A DNA stretch of 64,000 nucleotides, taken from CAWAWP01 sp963841205. Lineage in GTDB: Bacteria; Chloroflexota; Ktedonobacteria; Ktedonobacterales; JADMIN01. Positions within the stretch are counted from its first letter, which is position 1. Every line of letters begins with the position of its first letter. Positions 46,855-56,633 of this stretch are shown piece after piece. The translations under genes and the position numbers were made by a program. The stretch lies in assembly GCA_963841205.1 (NCBI GenBank), contig CAWJCH010000011.1:223511-287510 (forward strand), in the 5' to 3' direction. The notes below the pieces were generated by a model that had not been told where the DNA came from, searched no databases, and saw only the letters and a list, made by a program, of their open reading frames with translations.

Positions 46855-47517
46855 CTAGAGTCCCAGCTGGTCGAGCGCGTCGAGGATCTGCTGCGGCTCG
46901 GTCCGAGTCGAGTAGTCGGGATGGACGTCGATCCATGCAAGCTTGCCGTCGCGATCAACGATGGCCACCGTCGGCATTGGCAGCGCGGTAGTCCCATCGG
47001 CGTTGACCCGCGTGAGGTCGAGCCCGTGCGCCAACTGCGCCTCGCGAGCTGCGTCGGACGGGCGGGTCAAAATGCCGAGCGCGCCGGCGATCTGGTTGCC
47101 GGGATCCGAGAGGACGGCGAAGTCGAGGTCGTGTTTCTCCTGCATCGTCAGCGAACCATCCGGGACCTGGGGACTCAGCGCGACGAGCACGATGCCGCGC
47201 TGGGCGAGGGGCTTGCTCAGCTGTGTTCGGTACGTCGCCAGAGCGATGTTGCAGTACGGGCACCAGGCTCCGCGATAGAAGACGACTACGCCGGCCGAAC
47301 CGCTCAGCGTTGCGGCGAGGGTCGTCGCCTCGCCGGTCGGGCTGAGCAGCTCGCTATCCGGGAAATTGGCGCCGAGCGGCAAGGCGGGCGTCACGGTGTC
47401 GCGGGAGAGCGCGGCCTGCTCAATCGCCCAGACGTTGTCGTCCGAGCGTCCTTTGTGCAAGGCCGCAACCTGACTCGCGATGGTGTCGGCGGATTCACTC
47501 GACATGTTTTCTTCCAT
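46855..47517 (-). CDS. AhpC/TSA-type peroxiredoxin-like protein
   Basis: 220 residues. The thioredoxin fold has its active site in VVFYRGAWCPYCNIALATYR, a CxxC. LVALSPQVPDGSLTMQEKHD and FAVLSDPGNQIAGALGI follow the peroxiredoxin-like PF00578 pattern. It probably reduces peroxides or disulfides. The start may be Met at 47517 or at 47505. It leads an operon with the SDR gene and diverges from tetR over a region with two palindromes. Confidence 0.9.
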   Translation of the reverse strand: MEENMSSESADTIASQVAALHKGRSDDNVWAIEQAALSRDTVTPALPLGANFPDSELLSPTGEATTLAATLSGSAGVVVFYRGAWCPYCNIALATYRTQLSKPLAQRGIVLVALSPQVPDGSLTMQEKHDLDFAVLSDPGNQIAGALGILTRPSDAAREAQLAHGLDLTRVNADGTTALPMPTVAIVDRDGKLAWIDVHPDYSTRTEPQQILDALDQLGL

Positions 47518-47552
47518 CTCCTCGACGTAGGCCCATGCTGGAGAGCCATTAC

Positions 47553-47602
47553 TGTACTACATGGTACAATCATAGAGGGGGTAAAATGTACTTTCAAGTA
47601 CA
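47553..47602. promoter_or_regulatory. Two palindromic TetR operator candidates
   Basis: TGTACTACATGGTACA (47553-47568) and TGTACTTTCAAGTACA (47587-47602), starts 34 bases apart (about three helical turns). The second is a perfect palindrome with 7-base arms. A further tgtactt half-site is at 47607. They lie between the divergent peroxiredoxin and tetR genes. Confidence 0.7.
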
Positions 47603-47645
47603 ATCTTGTACTTGGCGAGGCTGCAGTCATGGAGGGAGGGACTAT

Positions 47646-48272
47646 ATGCCCCGGGCGACCGACGAACCAACCACGCCGCCGACGCGGAAAGGCCGGCAGA
47701 CGCGGAGCCGCATCATCGAGGCGGCGGCAGCGCTCATGCTGCGCAACGGCGTCGAGCACACGACGCTCGACGAGGTGATCGCGGCGTCGGCGGTCGGCAA
47801 GTCGCAGCTCTACCACTACTTCACCGGCAAGGCCGACCTCGTCGCGGCCGTCATCGCCTATCAGACCGAGCAGGTCCTCAGCCCGGATGGCCCGCACCTC
47901 GCCCCCTTGGATAGTTGGGAGGCCTGGCAGCGCTGGCGCGACGCCGTGGTGCGGCTCCAGGTACGCGCAGATTGCGTCGGAGGCTGTCCGCTCGGCTCGC
48001 TCTCCAGCGAACTGGCCGACATCGACGAGGCCGCACGGGTGCACTTGGTGCGCAGCTTCGACCGCTGGCAGGCCGCATTCCAGGTCGGCATCGAGGCGAT
48101 GCGCAGGCGCAAGCTGATTGCGGAGGACGCCGATGCGACGTCGTTAGCGGTGGCGATCCTGGCCGCGCTGCAAGGCGGGCTGCTGCTGTGCCAGACGAGG
48201 AAGAGCACTGCTCCGTTGGAACGGGCGCTGGATGGTGCGATCCTATTGCTGCGATACTTCGCGATCGCGTGA
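47646..48272 (+). CDS. TetR/AcrR-family regulator
   Basis: 208 residues from the ATG at 47646, with GGAGGGAGG upstream; a longer frame begins earlier but lies in the operator region. The N-terminal helix-turn-helix is clear: TRSRIIEAAAALMLRNGVEH, then LDEVIAASAVGKSQLYHYFT. The C-terminal ligand domain has CVGGCPLGSLSSELAD, with two Cys three residues apart, typical of TetR C-terminal family regulators of redox-linked SDR genes. It probably represses the divergent peroxiredoxin-SDR operon. Confidence 0.9.
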   Translation: MPRATDEPTTPPTRKGRQTRSRIIEAAAALMLRNGVEHTTLDEVIAASAVGKSQLYHYFTGKADLVAAVIAYQTEQVLSPDGPHLAPLDSWEAWQRWRDAVVRLQVRADCVGGCPLGSLSSELADIDEAARVHLVRSFDRWQAAFQVGIEAMRRRKLIAEDADATSLAVAILAALQGGLLLCQTRKSTAPLERALDGAILLLRYFAIA

Positions 48273-48283
48273 GCCATATGCGA

Positions 48284-48620
48284 GGTGAGCTGGTGCGTGA
48301 GCGGCGCCGACACCGCGGGCTGCCCCTGCCCGTCGCCGACAAGGTGCTCCCGTTCCAAGCCCGCGCCTCCCAAGGGGCCGTCCCCCACGCCCAGCAGCGA
48401 TGCGCCGGACAGCGTGGGCGACATCGGAGAGGGTAACCTCCCGCGCGCGGCTGCTACCGGGTCGCAGGTTGCGGACGCCTTCGCGGCGCTGCAGGCTGCA
48501 GAGTTGAGTGGAGTTCCACGTCGCACTCTGGACCACCTTGAGGAAGCCTATCTTACCGAGGTTGCCGTCTATCGGGCCATCGCCACTCAACCGCCCGCGG
48601 CGACGTCGGATGCATTCTGA
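48284..48620 (+). pseudogene. Fourth fragment of the Rep-like gene and its helical domain
   Basis: Directly behind the tetR stop the sequence reads GELVRERRRHRG followed by LPLPVADKVLPF (Rep end). One base out of phase further on it gives QVADAFAALQAAELSGVPRR and TLDHLEEAYLTEVAVYRAI (the helical domain), ending at a TGA at 48620. Junction and content match the other three copies. Confidence 0.78.
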
Positions 48621-49517
48621 GCGACTCGGAGTGCCAAGAGTGTCCGCCTCGTACAGTCGCCGGGTGCCCGGAGGTAGAGTGTGGTCGGCCCCTGGCTGTG
48701 CCATGTTTATGTCCACGCAAATCCGCATCCGTGGGTGACGTGATCTCCTGAGATGTATCCGGCATCATGGCTACACTCCAGCATATCAAGTGACCATATA
48801 CGGTTTCGCTGCTTCGGCCCGAGGTGCTCACTGCAGCAGTTCTCTTCACCTCCGCAGATGAGCATTCGTCATGCCGCGAAGCAAGGGGCCACGCTTCGCG
48901 GACCCCGTTCAACCGACACGTCTCTTGGAGACGTAGGTCGATAGCGATTGGTTGACATCCTGGCTACAATGGTCCTGCGGAAGACTAAGTGGGCGTGCGG
49001 TCTCGCGACTGACATGGGATGTACGAGTGTGCAAGCGCTGACGGGGGCGGCAATCATCAAATCCACATACCATACAAGGGTTAAGTACTGACCCCCTGCG
49101 AGCACAGCTACGTAGTGCGGTCCGCGTCGGTCCGCAAGGGAGGCACGATGATACAGTACTAGGGCGATACTACAACATGCGACGTGAGGTGGCCGACAAG
49201 GCGAAAGTGGTGGCTCGGACGCAGGGTGAGTATGGCCTCGACCCTCTCGGCCCTATGGATTCAGATGCTGTCGTTCAGCGCCTCCCATCTGTTGCGCAAC
49301 GGCTGCAAGTTACCATCCAAGATATACGGTGTCTGGCCAAACACTGTCTCCATCTTGACTCGTTGCCTGCTCGCCACGTCCATCGCTGCATCGACGTGCG
49401 GGGTCAAGCGATCAGCCTTTCGTGAGCTCCCATTTACAGGCAGCGAGAACCCTGCCACGCGAGACCCATCGGTGCGCTGGGACCCAGGAGTAACCCTGCT
49501 TACTCAGAGGTAACACG
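48621..49517. other. Long region without a recognised gene
   Basis: Only short frames of 60-110 codons without ribosome sites are present, and none resembles a known family. It contains the 18-base repeat. Decayed element sequence is the likely content. Confidence 0.5.
48838..48855 (+). repeat. Dispersed 18-base repeat, further copy
   Basis: agttctcttcacctccgc followed by agatgagcattc; compare ggttctcttcacctccgc at 29116 followed by gatgaagcat. Confidence 0.6.
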
Positions 49518-50873
49518 ATGGCACGTAGTTGGCCTGAACACAACGACAGCGGACAACCCCATAAACTCCTCGCTCGATCTTGCGGAACAGCAGCTGCGCA
49601 GCGGATCTCCGTGGCGCCTGCAGCGACAGTCAATCAACTCGCTCCCTCATATTTGGATTCGCTCTTGGGACGCACGCTGGGGAAGGTACGCCTTATAACG
49701 ATTCTCGTACTGCTCCTCGCCTCTTTTGCACAGCCGCTGGTTGGACGCGTCGGCTTACCAACCTGGATCCTCATCCTGGCGTTCGCTGGATATAGCGTGA
49801 TTCTCCTCGTACTTCGCTACATCGCGCCTCATTTCCTGTCTGCTTCGAATAGTGCCTTCGTAGATCTCGTGGTCGCGGGCATCTTGTATTCCATGGGCGC
49901 GACCCCGGATGGCCCATTATTCGTCCTGCTTCTCATGGTCACTGTCTGCGCTGTCGCAACAAGTCCCATCCGATTGGGCTGGGCCTATACTGGCGCTGCC
50001 ACTCTTATTATTGGCATCGCAACTCCCACTCTCCCACTCTGGCCTCATAGCAGCATAGCCATGCGTGACCTCATAGCCCACCTCATCATCGTCGCACTCG
50101 TGGGGACGATGACTGTGCTGCTCGTGCGGCAGTTGGAGCATGAGCATCATACTGCACTCACGGTTCAGCGGCAGGTCGAACGCCAGGCAGAGCTCGATCG
50201 ACTGCGCGGTGTGTTCGTCTCGAGCGTCTCACATGACCTGAGGACTCCACTGACCGCGTTGCGCGCCGGGATCGGTATGCTTGAAACGAGTCTCCAAGAT
50301 CGGCTCCGTCCCGATGAGGAAAAGCTGCTCGCCACGGCACAGCGCAATAGCGAGCGCCTTGGCCTGCTCATCGGCGACCTCCTCACCATCAGCCAGCTCG
50401 AAGCAGGCGTACTGCATATTGAGCATGCCATCGTCGACTTGCAGTCTGTGGTGGAGGCTGCCGTCACTGCTGTGCAGCCATTGCTGAACGAGAAACGTCA
50501 ATTCGTGACCGTGGACTTCGCTACTCTAGCGACAGTGATTGGCGATTCGCGACGACTGGAACAGGCGCTGGTGAACGTGATCGCAAATGCGTATCAGCAT
50601 ACTCCAGTCGGGACGCATATTGAAATCTCCAGCAAGGTGCAGGCGCAGGATGTGATGATCACTATCAGTGACGATGGCCCGGGCATCCCTGCAGAGGACC
50701 TCGAGCGCATCTTCGTGCGCTTTCACCGGCTTACCCCCGCAACGAGTGGCTCTGGACTCGGGCTCGACATCGCGAGACGTATCATCGAACTGCATGAGGG
50801 CCGCATGTGGGCGGAGAGCGCTGTTGGACAAGGCACTACTTTTCACATTGCCCTGCCGTGCAACGAACACTGA
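49518..50873 (+). CDS. Membrane-bound sensor histidine kinase
   Basis: 451 residues. Six or so N-terminal helices (about 55-210, for example LITILVLLLASFAQPLV, LFVLLLMVTVCAVATSP) without a large outside loop, so the membrane part is probably the sensor. The H-box is VFVSSVSHDLRTPLTALRAG, then N-box ALVNVIANAYQHTPVGT, G1 SDDGPGIPAEDLERIF and G2 SGSGLGLDIARRI. It is followed 8 bases later by its response regulator, a normal pair. Confidence 0.93.
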   Translation: MARSWPEHNDSGQPHKLLARSCGTAAAQRISVAPAATVNQLAPSYLDSLLGRTLGKVRLITILVLLLASFAQPLVGRVGLPTWILILAFAGYSVILLVLRYIAPHFLSASNSAFVDLVVAGILYSMGATPDGPLFVLLLMVTVCAVATSPIRLGWAYTGAATLIIGIATPTLPLWPHSSIAMRDLIAHLIIVALVGTMTVLLVRQLEHEHHTALTVQRQVERQAELDRLRGVFVSSVSHDLRTPLTALRAGIGMLETSLQDRLRPDEEKLLATAQRNSERLGLLIGDLLTISQLEAGVLHIEHAIVDLQSVVEAAVTAVQPLLNEKRQFVTVDFATLATVIGDSRRLEQALVNVIANAYQHTPVGTHIEISSKVQAQDVMITISDDGPGIPAEDLERIFVRFHRLTPATSGSGLGLDIARRIIELHEGRMWAESAVGQGTTFHIALPCNEH

Positions 50874-50881
50874 GAGGCCGC

Positions 50882-51586
50882 ATGCCACTGAACCTCCTGA
50901 TTGCCGATGACGCGCGCGATGTCGCGGAAATCGTGGCATTCGGGGCACGCATGGTTTGGCCGGATTGTGTAACACATCTCGCGGAGAACGGTCACGGTAC
51001 GCTCGCCTGCTTTGCGCGCGAGCCGATTGACCTCGTCGTGCTCGATGTGGCGATGCCTCCACCGGATGGATTTGAGGTGTGCCGCCGCATTCGCAAGGTC
51101 TCCCAGGTACCGATTCTGATGCTCACCGTGCATGATGCTGTAGTTGACAAGGTGCACGCGCTGGACTTGGGAGCGGACGACTATTTGACGAAGCCGTTTG
51201 ATCACCTTGAGTTGCTTGCTCGTCTCAAGGCGCTGGTTCGAAGAGCTTCCAATCAGGCCGCGCCGGGATCGAGGGTCCAAGAGCCCTTCGTCTCCGGCGG
51301 CTTTGTGCTCAATTACGCCACCCATGAAGTCCAGGTCGACAGAGTGCCCGTCGTGCTTACGCGCACAGAGTATCGCTTATTGGAGGCGCTTGTGCGCAAA
51401 GCGGGCCAGATGCTCTCGCATCGAGTGTTGCTAGAAACGGTCTGGGGGCCTGAGTATATCAACGACACGCACTATCTCAAGGTGTTCGTGCAGCGTTTGC
51501 GCCGCAAGCTGGGTGATGACCCGCAGCATCCACGATTCATCAACACTGAGTGGGGTAATGGGTACTCGTTCGCTGCCCCTTCCTGA
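50882..51586 (+). CDS. OmpR-family response regulator
   Basis: 234 residues from the ATG at 50882, with GAGAGG upstream. Receiver domain: LLIADDARDVAEIVAFG (acidic pair), phospho-acceptor Asp in LVVLDVAMPPPDG, and Lys in DYLTKPFDHLELLARLK. The C-terminal winged helix (VLTRTEYRLLEALVRKAGQM, YLKVFVQRLRRKLGDD) is typical of OmpR/PhoB DNA-binding. It pairs with the kinase just upstream; target genes are unknown. Confidence 0.94.
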   Translation: MPLNLLIADDARDVAEIVAFGARMVWPDCVTHLAENGHGTLACFAREPIDLVVLDVAMPPPDGFEVCRRIRKVSQVPILMLTVHDAVVDKVHALDLGADDYLTKPFDHLELLARLKALVRRASNQAAPGSRVQEPFVSGGFVLNYATHEVQVDRVPVVLTRTEYRLLEALVRKAGQMLSHRVLLETVWGPEYINDTHYLKVFVQRLRRKLGDDPQHPRFINTEWGNGYSFAAPS

Positions 51587-51875
51587 GCGGCCTAGACCCA
51601 TCGCTTGCTCTCGCCCTGCTTCGGGACGCAAGCGGAATCTCTTCTCTGTCCGAAGTGTGTCCGGATGGCATTTACGATTGTTTACCATTCCCACGATACT
51701 ATTCACCCGCGTTGACTTTTCGAAGGCATCCGCTCCTGTAGAGTAGGCACGTGCTCGTCTGGGGGCCAACACGAGCAAGCCAGGCGAGTCAATGGTGCTG
51801 TCTCGATGGTGCAGTCTCGTAAGCGGTCCAGATCGATAGAGCCCTACAGAGACAGAACTCTCAAGGAGAGATGTG

Positions 51876-52340
51876 ATGGGGCTTTCTGCTCGCGTGCGCG
51901 CGGCGCGTTTCCTGAGCGCCTATGCACAGGGACAGCGCTCGTTCTACCACTGGGACTTACAGGGCGTGGATCTGCGGGCCGAGTGCCTGCCTGATATTGA
52001 CCTGCGGGGTGCCCGTCTGCGGGGCGCTAACCTTCGTGGAACACAGCTTCCAAATGCGGTGCTGGCCGGTGCTGATCTGCGTGATGCAGATCTCACCGCG
52101 GCCAATCTGCAGGATGCTGTGCTGGCATATGCGCAACTCACGCGGGCAGTCGTGCATGCAGCGAGCCTGGCAGGCGCAGATCTCACCGGTGCACTCCTTG
52201 TTCGCAGCGATCTACGCGGCGCTGATCTTGAATGGGCGTATGCGGCCGAGGTGGATTTTACGGGAGCATGCCTGAACGGCGCCAGGTTCACCGATGCTGA
52301 TCTCAGCGACACTGCGCTGGAGACAAAGTGCGCAGAGTGA
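51876..52340 (+). CDS. Pentapeptide-repeat protein
   Basis: 154 residues from the ATG at 51876, preceded by AAGGAG. After a short helix, about 20 consecutive A(D/N)LxG/x-type pentapeptides are seen (ADLRDADLTAANLQDAVLAY, ADLTGALLVRSDLRGADLEW). They form a right-handed beta helix like MfpA/Qnr or unrelated scaffolds. Specific function unknown. It is followed by the YbjN-like gene 18 bases later. Confidence 0.9.
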   Translation: MGLSARVRAARFLSAYAQGQRSFYHWDLQGVDLRAECLPDIDLRGARLRGANLRGTQLPNAVLAGADLRDADLTAANLQDAVLAYAQLTRAVVHAASLAGADLTGALLVRSDLRGADLEWAYAAEVDFTGACLNGARFTDADLSDTALETKCAE

Positions 52341-52358
52341 CTGATTCACCCACGCAAC

Positions 52359-52955
52359 ATGTTGAAGCGTCGATATTGCCAATCCAGCATCGTCGGACAC
52401 GATTGTCATGCAACGACGGCGGTGACATCGCGACAGGAGCCAGGTTCATTGGATGCATACATGTGGGCAGCGATTGTGGCGTTACAGGCGGCTGGATGGA
52501 CATGCTGGCCGACCACCAACCTGTCGTCCGTCTTGGTGCCCATTCAGGTGAGGGCTCAGGTCAAGCACCTCACCTGCATTCTGGAGATCAACTCGGAGGC
52601 CAAGGAATTCGTGGCATATATCCTCGTCCCCACCCATGTGCCGGAGCGCATGTACCAGAGGGCGATCGAGTATGTCACGCGTGCAAACGTCACCCTCCGT
52701 CTGGGTGCCTTTGAGTTCGATTATGACGATGGGATCATCGCGTTCCGCTCTGGAGTGGTCATTGACGAGTTGTCGGCCATCCCTGCTGTGCTCCCCGCGC
52801 TCCTCGGACACGCTGCGTCAACGGTTGATCGGCACTTTCCTGGTCTCATGCGGGTCATCGCGTCGGAAGTTCAGCCAATCGACGCTTTAGAAGAGGTCGA
52901 ACGGTATTCGATAGAGCAGGTAGTCGCGTATGCCAGCCGCCTCCTTGATGACTGA
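52359..52955 (+). CDS. YbjN-domain (type III chaperone-like) protein
   Basis: 198 residues; the real start may be the Met at 52461 (MWAAIVALQAAGWTCW). The block EFVAYILVPTHVPERMYQRA, VTLRLGAFEFDYDDGIIAFR and IPAVLPALLGHAASTVDRHF fit YbjN-like sensory-transduction proteins. These share the type III secretion chaperone fold. Partner unknown. It probably shares a transcript with the pentapeptide gene. Confidence 0.75.
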   Translation: MLKRRYCQSSIVGHDCHATTAVTSRQEPGSLDAYMWAAIVALQAAGWTCWPTTNLSSVLVPIQVRAQVKHLTCILEINSEAKEFVAYILVPTHVPERMYQRAIEYVTRANVTLRLGAFEFDYDDGIIAFRSGVVIDELSAIPAVLPALLGHAASTVDRHFPGLMRVIASEVQPIDALEEVERYSIEQVVAYASRLLDD

Positions 52956-53218
52956 TTTATATGTTTCGATGCCCAGATACTTCTGCGAACTTCGCTGCCT
53001 GCTTACGGCAGAGGTAGGGCGGGAGCTTGAGTAGGGACCATCATGGTGCAGCTCGGAGTAAGGGGCTCCCTTGGTACGTGGCCATCAGCGTCTCCACGCC
53101 GCCACCGAAGGTACTTCCGCGACCTGGCCAAATGGCTTGCGTTCTCTGCTCAGTGGTCAGACTGATTTGTTGCGAAGATTTAGCGAGTGAGTAGCACACC
53201 AAGACACAGAGGTACCCA

Positions 53219-55360
53219 ATGCACAGTATGCAGCGGCGAAAGCGCCGAAAAGCCTACCCATTGCGGCCATGTGGTAGGTGTGGAGCACGTGGCCAGACTT
53301 TGGTCATCTTCGCCATCTCCGCCACCGTCCTGATCGCGCTCGCGGGCCTCGCCATCGACGCGGCGCGGGCGGTCGATCTCTACGCCCGTATGGAGCGTGC
53401 GGCGGAGGCCGGGGCCTTGGCCGGCGCGCTCTACATGCCGAACTACTACGACACGGTGCGGCCCGGCGACAGCGAGTCAGCGATCTCGCGCGCCTCGGAG
53501 GAGGTCGTCAAGAACGGCTTCGGCACCGTCCTCGCCACGAACGCTGCCGCCTGCCCGAGCCCGGCGAGCTCGATCGAGGTGGCGATCTGCCCCGTCACGG
53601 GACGGACGAATGACCTCGAGGTGACGATTACCGAGCACTTCGACCTCGTGCTGCTCTCCGCCCTCGGCGTGACGCCCGTCACGCTCTCCGCCTCGGGCCA
53701 GGCGGAATATTTGCCTCCTGTGCAGCTCGGATCACGGCTCAACTACTTCGGCGATCAGGTCGAATGCTCGTCGGACAATCCCCCCGATCCCACCGAGACC
53801 CACGCATGCAGCACCAGTGCGACTGACAACCACCTCCAGTACTTCATGGCGACGATGAAGGGCCCCGCGACGCTGAAGGAACAGGGCGACCCAATGGTCT
53901 ACTGTGAGGAGGGGCCGGGGGAGATCGGCGCGACCGATGGACCGGCCTACATCTATTCCCCTTACACTTTCAACGCCGGATCCAACTGGACGAATCATCA
54001 GCAATACACCGACAGTATCACCAACCATTGCGGTATTCCGGGGACCGGCGGCAACCCCGGCAATCCGGATCAGCAGCCGGCGGGGTTCAGCGGCCCGGCG
54101 ACCCAGAACACTGCCCATCCGGGAGGCTACAATTATCAAGTGGTGGTGCCCGCCGGCATCACGGGCGCGTCGCTCTGGATCTACAATCCGAGCTTCGTCA
54201 ACGGGAAGGGCGACTTCGGCGGGAACGAGAGCCTCGACATCTATCCGAAGACACACACCGCCACCGGCGGCGGCGTCGCGGCATCAAACGGTTACGAGGA
54301 TGCGCCATCCTTCTACTTCTCGACGACCTACACACTCTATTCCGTCTCTAGCCTCTTCGATCGCTCCTCCGACAGCCAACTCGTCAGCAAAACGTACCCA
54401 CCGTACGATGGCTACGGGCCGGATCTGACGCTCCACGGCTGCTCTGCCGGCTCCAATCCGGTCTACGATCCGTACTGGGAAGAGTATCTGACTGGCGGCG
54501 TGACCGCGACTCCCAATAGCTACCACAATCCCGGCGGCATTGTCGCAGGCCAGGGCTGCTTTGACCTGAGCACAAATACAGCCCCCTCATGGGATGCGGC
54601 CGCCCCGGCGCCGTGCTACCGGCAGTGGTGCACGATTGCGACCAACCTCGCCCCTGGGACGTATCGCCTCGTCGTCGAGGCCACCGGCCTCGTCACCAAC
54701 ACGCCCGAGTATCACTCTACCACCACCGACGGCTCGGGCACCCACCTCTATTCGGTCAAGGTATGCCCGACGAGCGGCCTCGGCGATCCGTTGAGCTGCG
54801 GGACCGGGGCCGTCGGCTCGAACCCCGGCGTCTCGCTGTTCGGCTGGAACAACATGGAGGTGGCGTTCACCGCGCCGATGGGCCAGGAGACACCCAGTTC
54901 TTCAAACCCCGCTTCCTCGTGTGTCGCCTCGGCTGTCACCCCCTATACGTGCCTGGACCTCGGTTGCATCCAGACGGCGTATGCGGGGCGCTCGGTCAAC
55001 ATCCGCCTGTTCGACCCCGGCGACGGGTCGGGGGACCTCTATATCGGCGTCATCGCGCCGCCGGGGAGCGGCGTCACGGTGAGCTATCCGGCGTGGGTGC
55101 CGACTACGACGATTGACGGGGACACGGTGGTCCACGCGCGGTTCAGCAGCCCGAATTACAATGCCTTCAACGGCCTCTGGCTCGATGCGACCGTCACGCT
55201 CCCCTCCAGCTACACAGGGAACTGCCAGACAGGTGCAGGTGGCACAGGGTGGTTCCAGCTCGTTTACGCGAGCGCGAATGGGACGCCGGGTGACTGGGTG
55301 AACGTCTCGTTCACCCTAGTTGGCAGTCCCTTGCATCTGGTCCCACCTATCCTCGGCTAG
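53219..55360 (+). CDS. TadE/TadG-like secreted protein
   Basis: 713 residues. The N-terminus GARGQTLVIFAISATVLIAL is a TadE/TadG-type signal anchor, followed by AGLAIDAARAVDLYARMERA, the standard start of Flp-pilus-related TadG proteins. The remaining 600 residues are Gly/Ser/Thr/Asn/Tyr-rich and likely outside the cell, with several CxxxxxC-type pairs. No other tad gene is near. It may be a surface protein that uses the Tad secretion route. Confidence 0.78.
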   Translation: MHSMQRRKRRKAYPLRPCGRCGARGQTLVIFAISATVLIALAGLAIDAARAVDLYARMERAAEAGALAGALYMPNYYDTVRPGDSESAISRASEEVVKNGFGTVLATNAAACPSPASSIEVAICPVTGRTNDLEVTITEHFDLVLLSALGVTPVTLSASGQAEYLPPVQLGSRLNYFGDQVECSSDNPPDPTETHACSTSATDNHLQYFMATMKGPATLKEQGDPMVYCEEGPGEIGATDGPAYIYSPYTFNAGSNWTNHQQYTDSITNHCGIPGTGGNPGNPDQQPAGFSGPATQNTAHPGGYNYQVVVPAGITGASLWIYNPSFVNGKGDFGGNESLDIYPKTHTATGGGVAASNGYEDAPSFYFSTTYTLYSVSSLFDRSSDSQLVSKTYPPYDGYGPDLTLHGCSAGSNPVYDPYWEEYLTGGVTATPNSYHNPGGIVAGQGCFDLSTNTAPSWDAAAPAPCYRQWCTIATNLAPGTYRLVVEATGLVTNTPEYHSTTTDGSGTHLYSVKVCPTSGLGDPLSCGTGAVGSNPGVSLFGWNNMEVAFTAPMGQETPSSSNPASSCVASAVTPYTCLDLGCIQTAYAGRSVNIRLFDPGDGSGDLYIGVIAPPGSGVTVSYPAWVPTTTIDGDTVVHARFSSPNYNAFNGLWLDATVTLPSSYTGNCQTGAGGTGWFQLVYASANGTPGDWVNVSFTLVGSPLHLVPPILG

Positions 55361-55778
55361 CCCTACGCCCTCGATCTCTTCCATGTCCACGGACTCGACG
55401 CGAGATCCAACAGAATGGTCGCACACGCCGACGTCGCGAGCCGGACCACGCCATTCACGGTCCTTCGCTTGGAAGAACAAGGGGAGCGTCACGCCGACGA
55501 CGAAGCTGTGCAGCAGAGGAGCGTCTTAGAACCAGCTCGCTGGCCGTATATGATCCGTTGACGCTCGAGATGCGATCAGCGATGGCGGACTCCCATCGGT
55601 GATGCTTTCCCCTGAGGCCACGTCGGTCCCCCGCGAAGCCTACTTGGTTGACCACCGTGGCGGTTCTCTTCACTCCTACAGTGGACATCTGCGCTAGAAC
55701 ACTGCTCCACTCAATGAGAGGCGCTTCGAAGCCACTCAGGGCCCTGAGTGGCGTCCACATATTGTGGCTTGCAGTGTG
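55361..55778. other. Intergenic region next to the IS21 element
   Basis: No gene recognised. It includes a diverged copy of the dispersed repeat (cggttctcttcactcc, 55661-55676). Confidence 0.4.
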
Positions 55779-55874
55779 TATTCCGGCGAAATCGACCACT
55801 GATTCCGAGAAATCCCGTCCACGCAGTCCGAAAAGTCGCGACCACGTGGGGACACGACACGTCACTGGTGATGT

Positions 55875-56633
55875 TCATGTAGCAGACGGGTCGGCGGTGC
55901 GCAAGGGGGCTGTGACCTTGCGCAGCGAATCTCCTTTCAACAGTAGGGTATGGGCGGTGTGAATGAGCCGGTCCAAGATGGCGTCGGCGACGGTAGGATC
56001 GGCGAGTAGGGCATGCCAGTGGTCGGGTGGGACCTGGCTGACCACCAGGGTCGCATGCGTCTCGCAGCGATCGTCGACGATGTCGAGCAGATCGCGGCTT
56101 TGCGGCGGCGTGAGCGGTGCCAATCCCCAATCGTCGAGGACCAGCAAGTCAAAGCTGGCCAGTTGGCGCAACAAGCGGGGATAGGAGCCGTCGCCCTGGG
56201 CGAGCGTACAGGCGGCGAGCAGGCGCGAGACGCGATAGTAGCGGGCACTCAAGCCTTGCCGGCAGGCCGCTTGCGCCAAGGCGCAGGCGAGATAGGTCTT
56301 GCCGACGCCGGTCGGCCCGGAGATGAGCACGTTGTGGTGTTCGCGCACCCAGCGCGCGCCGGCCAACTCGCGCAGGAGGGCGCGGTCGAGGCCACGCGGA
56401 GTGGCAAAGTCGATGTCCTCCGGGCATGCGGGCAGTTTGAGGTGCGCGGCCTTGAGCAGCCGGGCCAGCCGGCGGTCCTGGCGAGCGGTCCATTCGCGGT
56501 CGACCAGCAGGCCGAAGCGTTCGTCGAAGGCCAGCGCGCCGGTAGCGGGTTGCTGCAGTTGCGCCTGGTAGGCATCGGCCATGCCCTGTAAGCGCATCTG
56601 CCGCAGGCTCTCAAGCGTTTGCTGCGTGAGCAT
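55875..56633 (-). CDS. istB: IS21 IstB ATPase
   Basis: 252 residues from the ATG at 56633 (AGGAGG upstream). Walker A HHNVLISGPTGVGKTYLACA, Walker B SFDLLVLDDWGLAPL, then VVSQVPPDHWHALLADPTVA. IstB is the AAA+ helper that activates IstA and selects targets. The start overlaps the end of istA by 23 bases. Confidence 0.95.
   Translation of the reverse strand: MLTQQTLESLRQMRLQGMADAYQAQLQQPATGALAFDERFGLLVDREWTARQDRRLARLLKAAHLKLPACPEDIDFATPRGLDRALLRELAGARWVREHHNVLISGPTGVGKTYLACALAQAACRQGLSARYYRVSRLLAACTLAQGDGSYPRLLRQLASFDLLVLDDWGLAPLTPPQSRDLLDIVDDRCETHATLVVSQVPPDHWHALLADPTVADAILDRLIHTAHTLLLKGDSLRKVTAPLRTADPSAT

Noticed and set aside
48621..49517. Small open frames (for example near 49177-49425) as genes
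   Set aside because: They have no ribosome site, no family resemblance, and similar-length frames in all phases.
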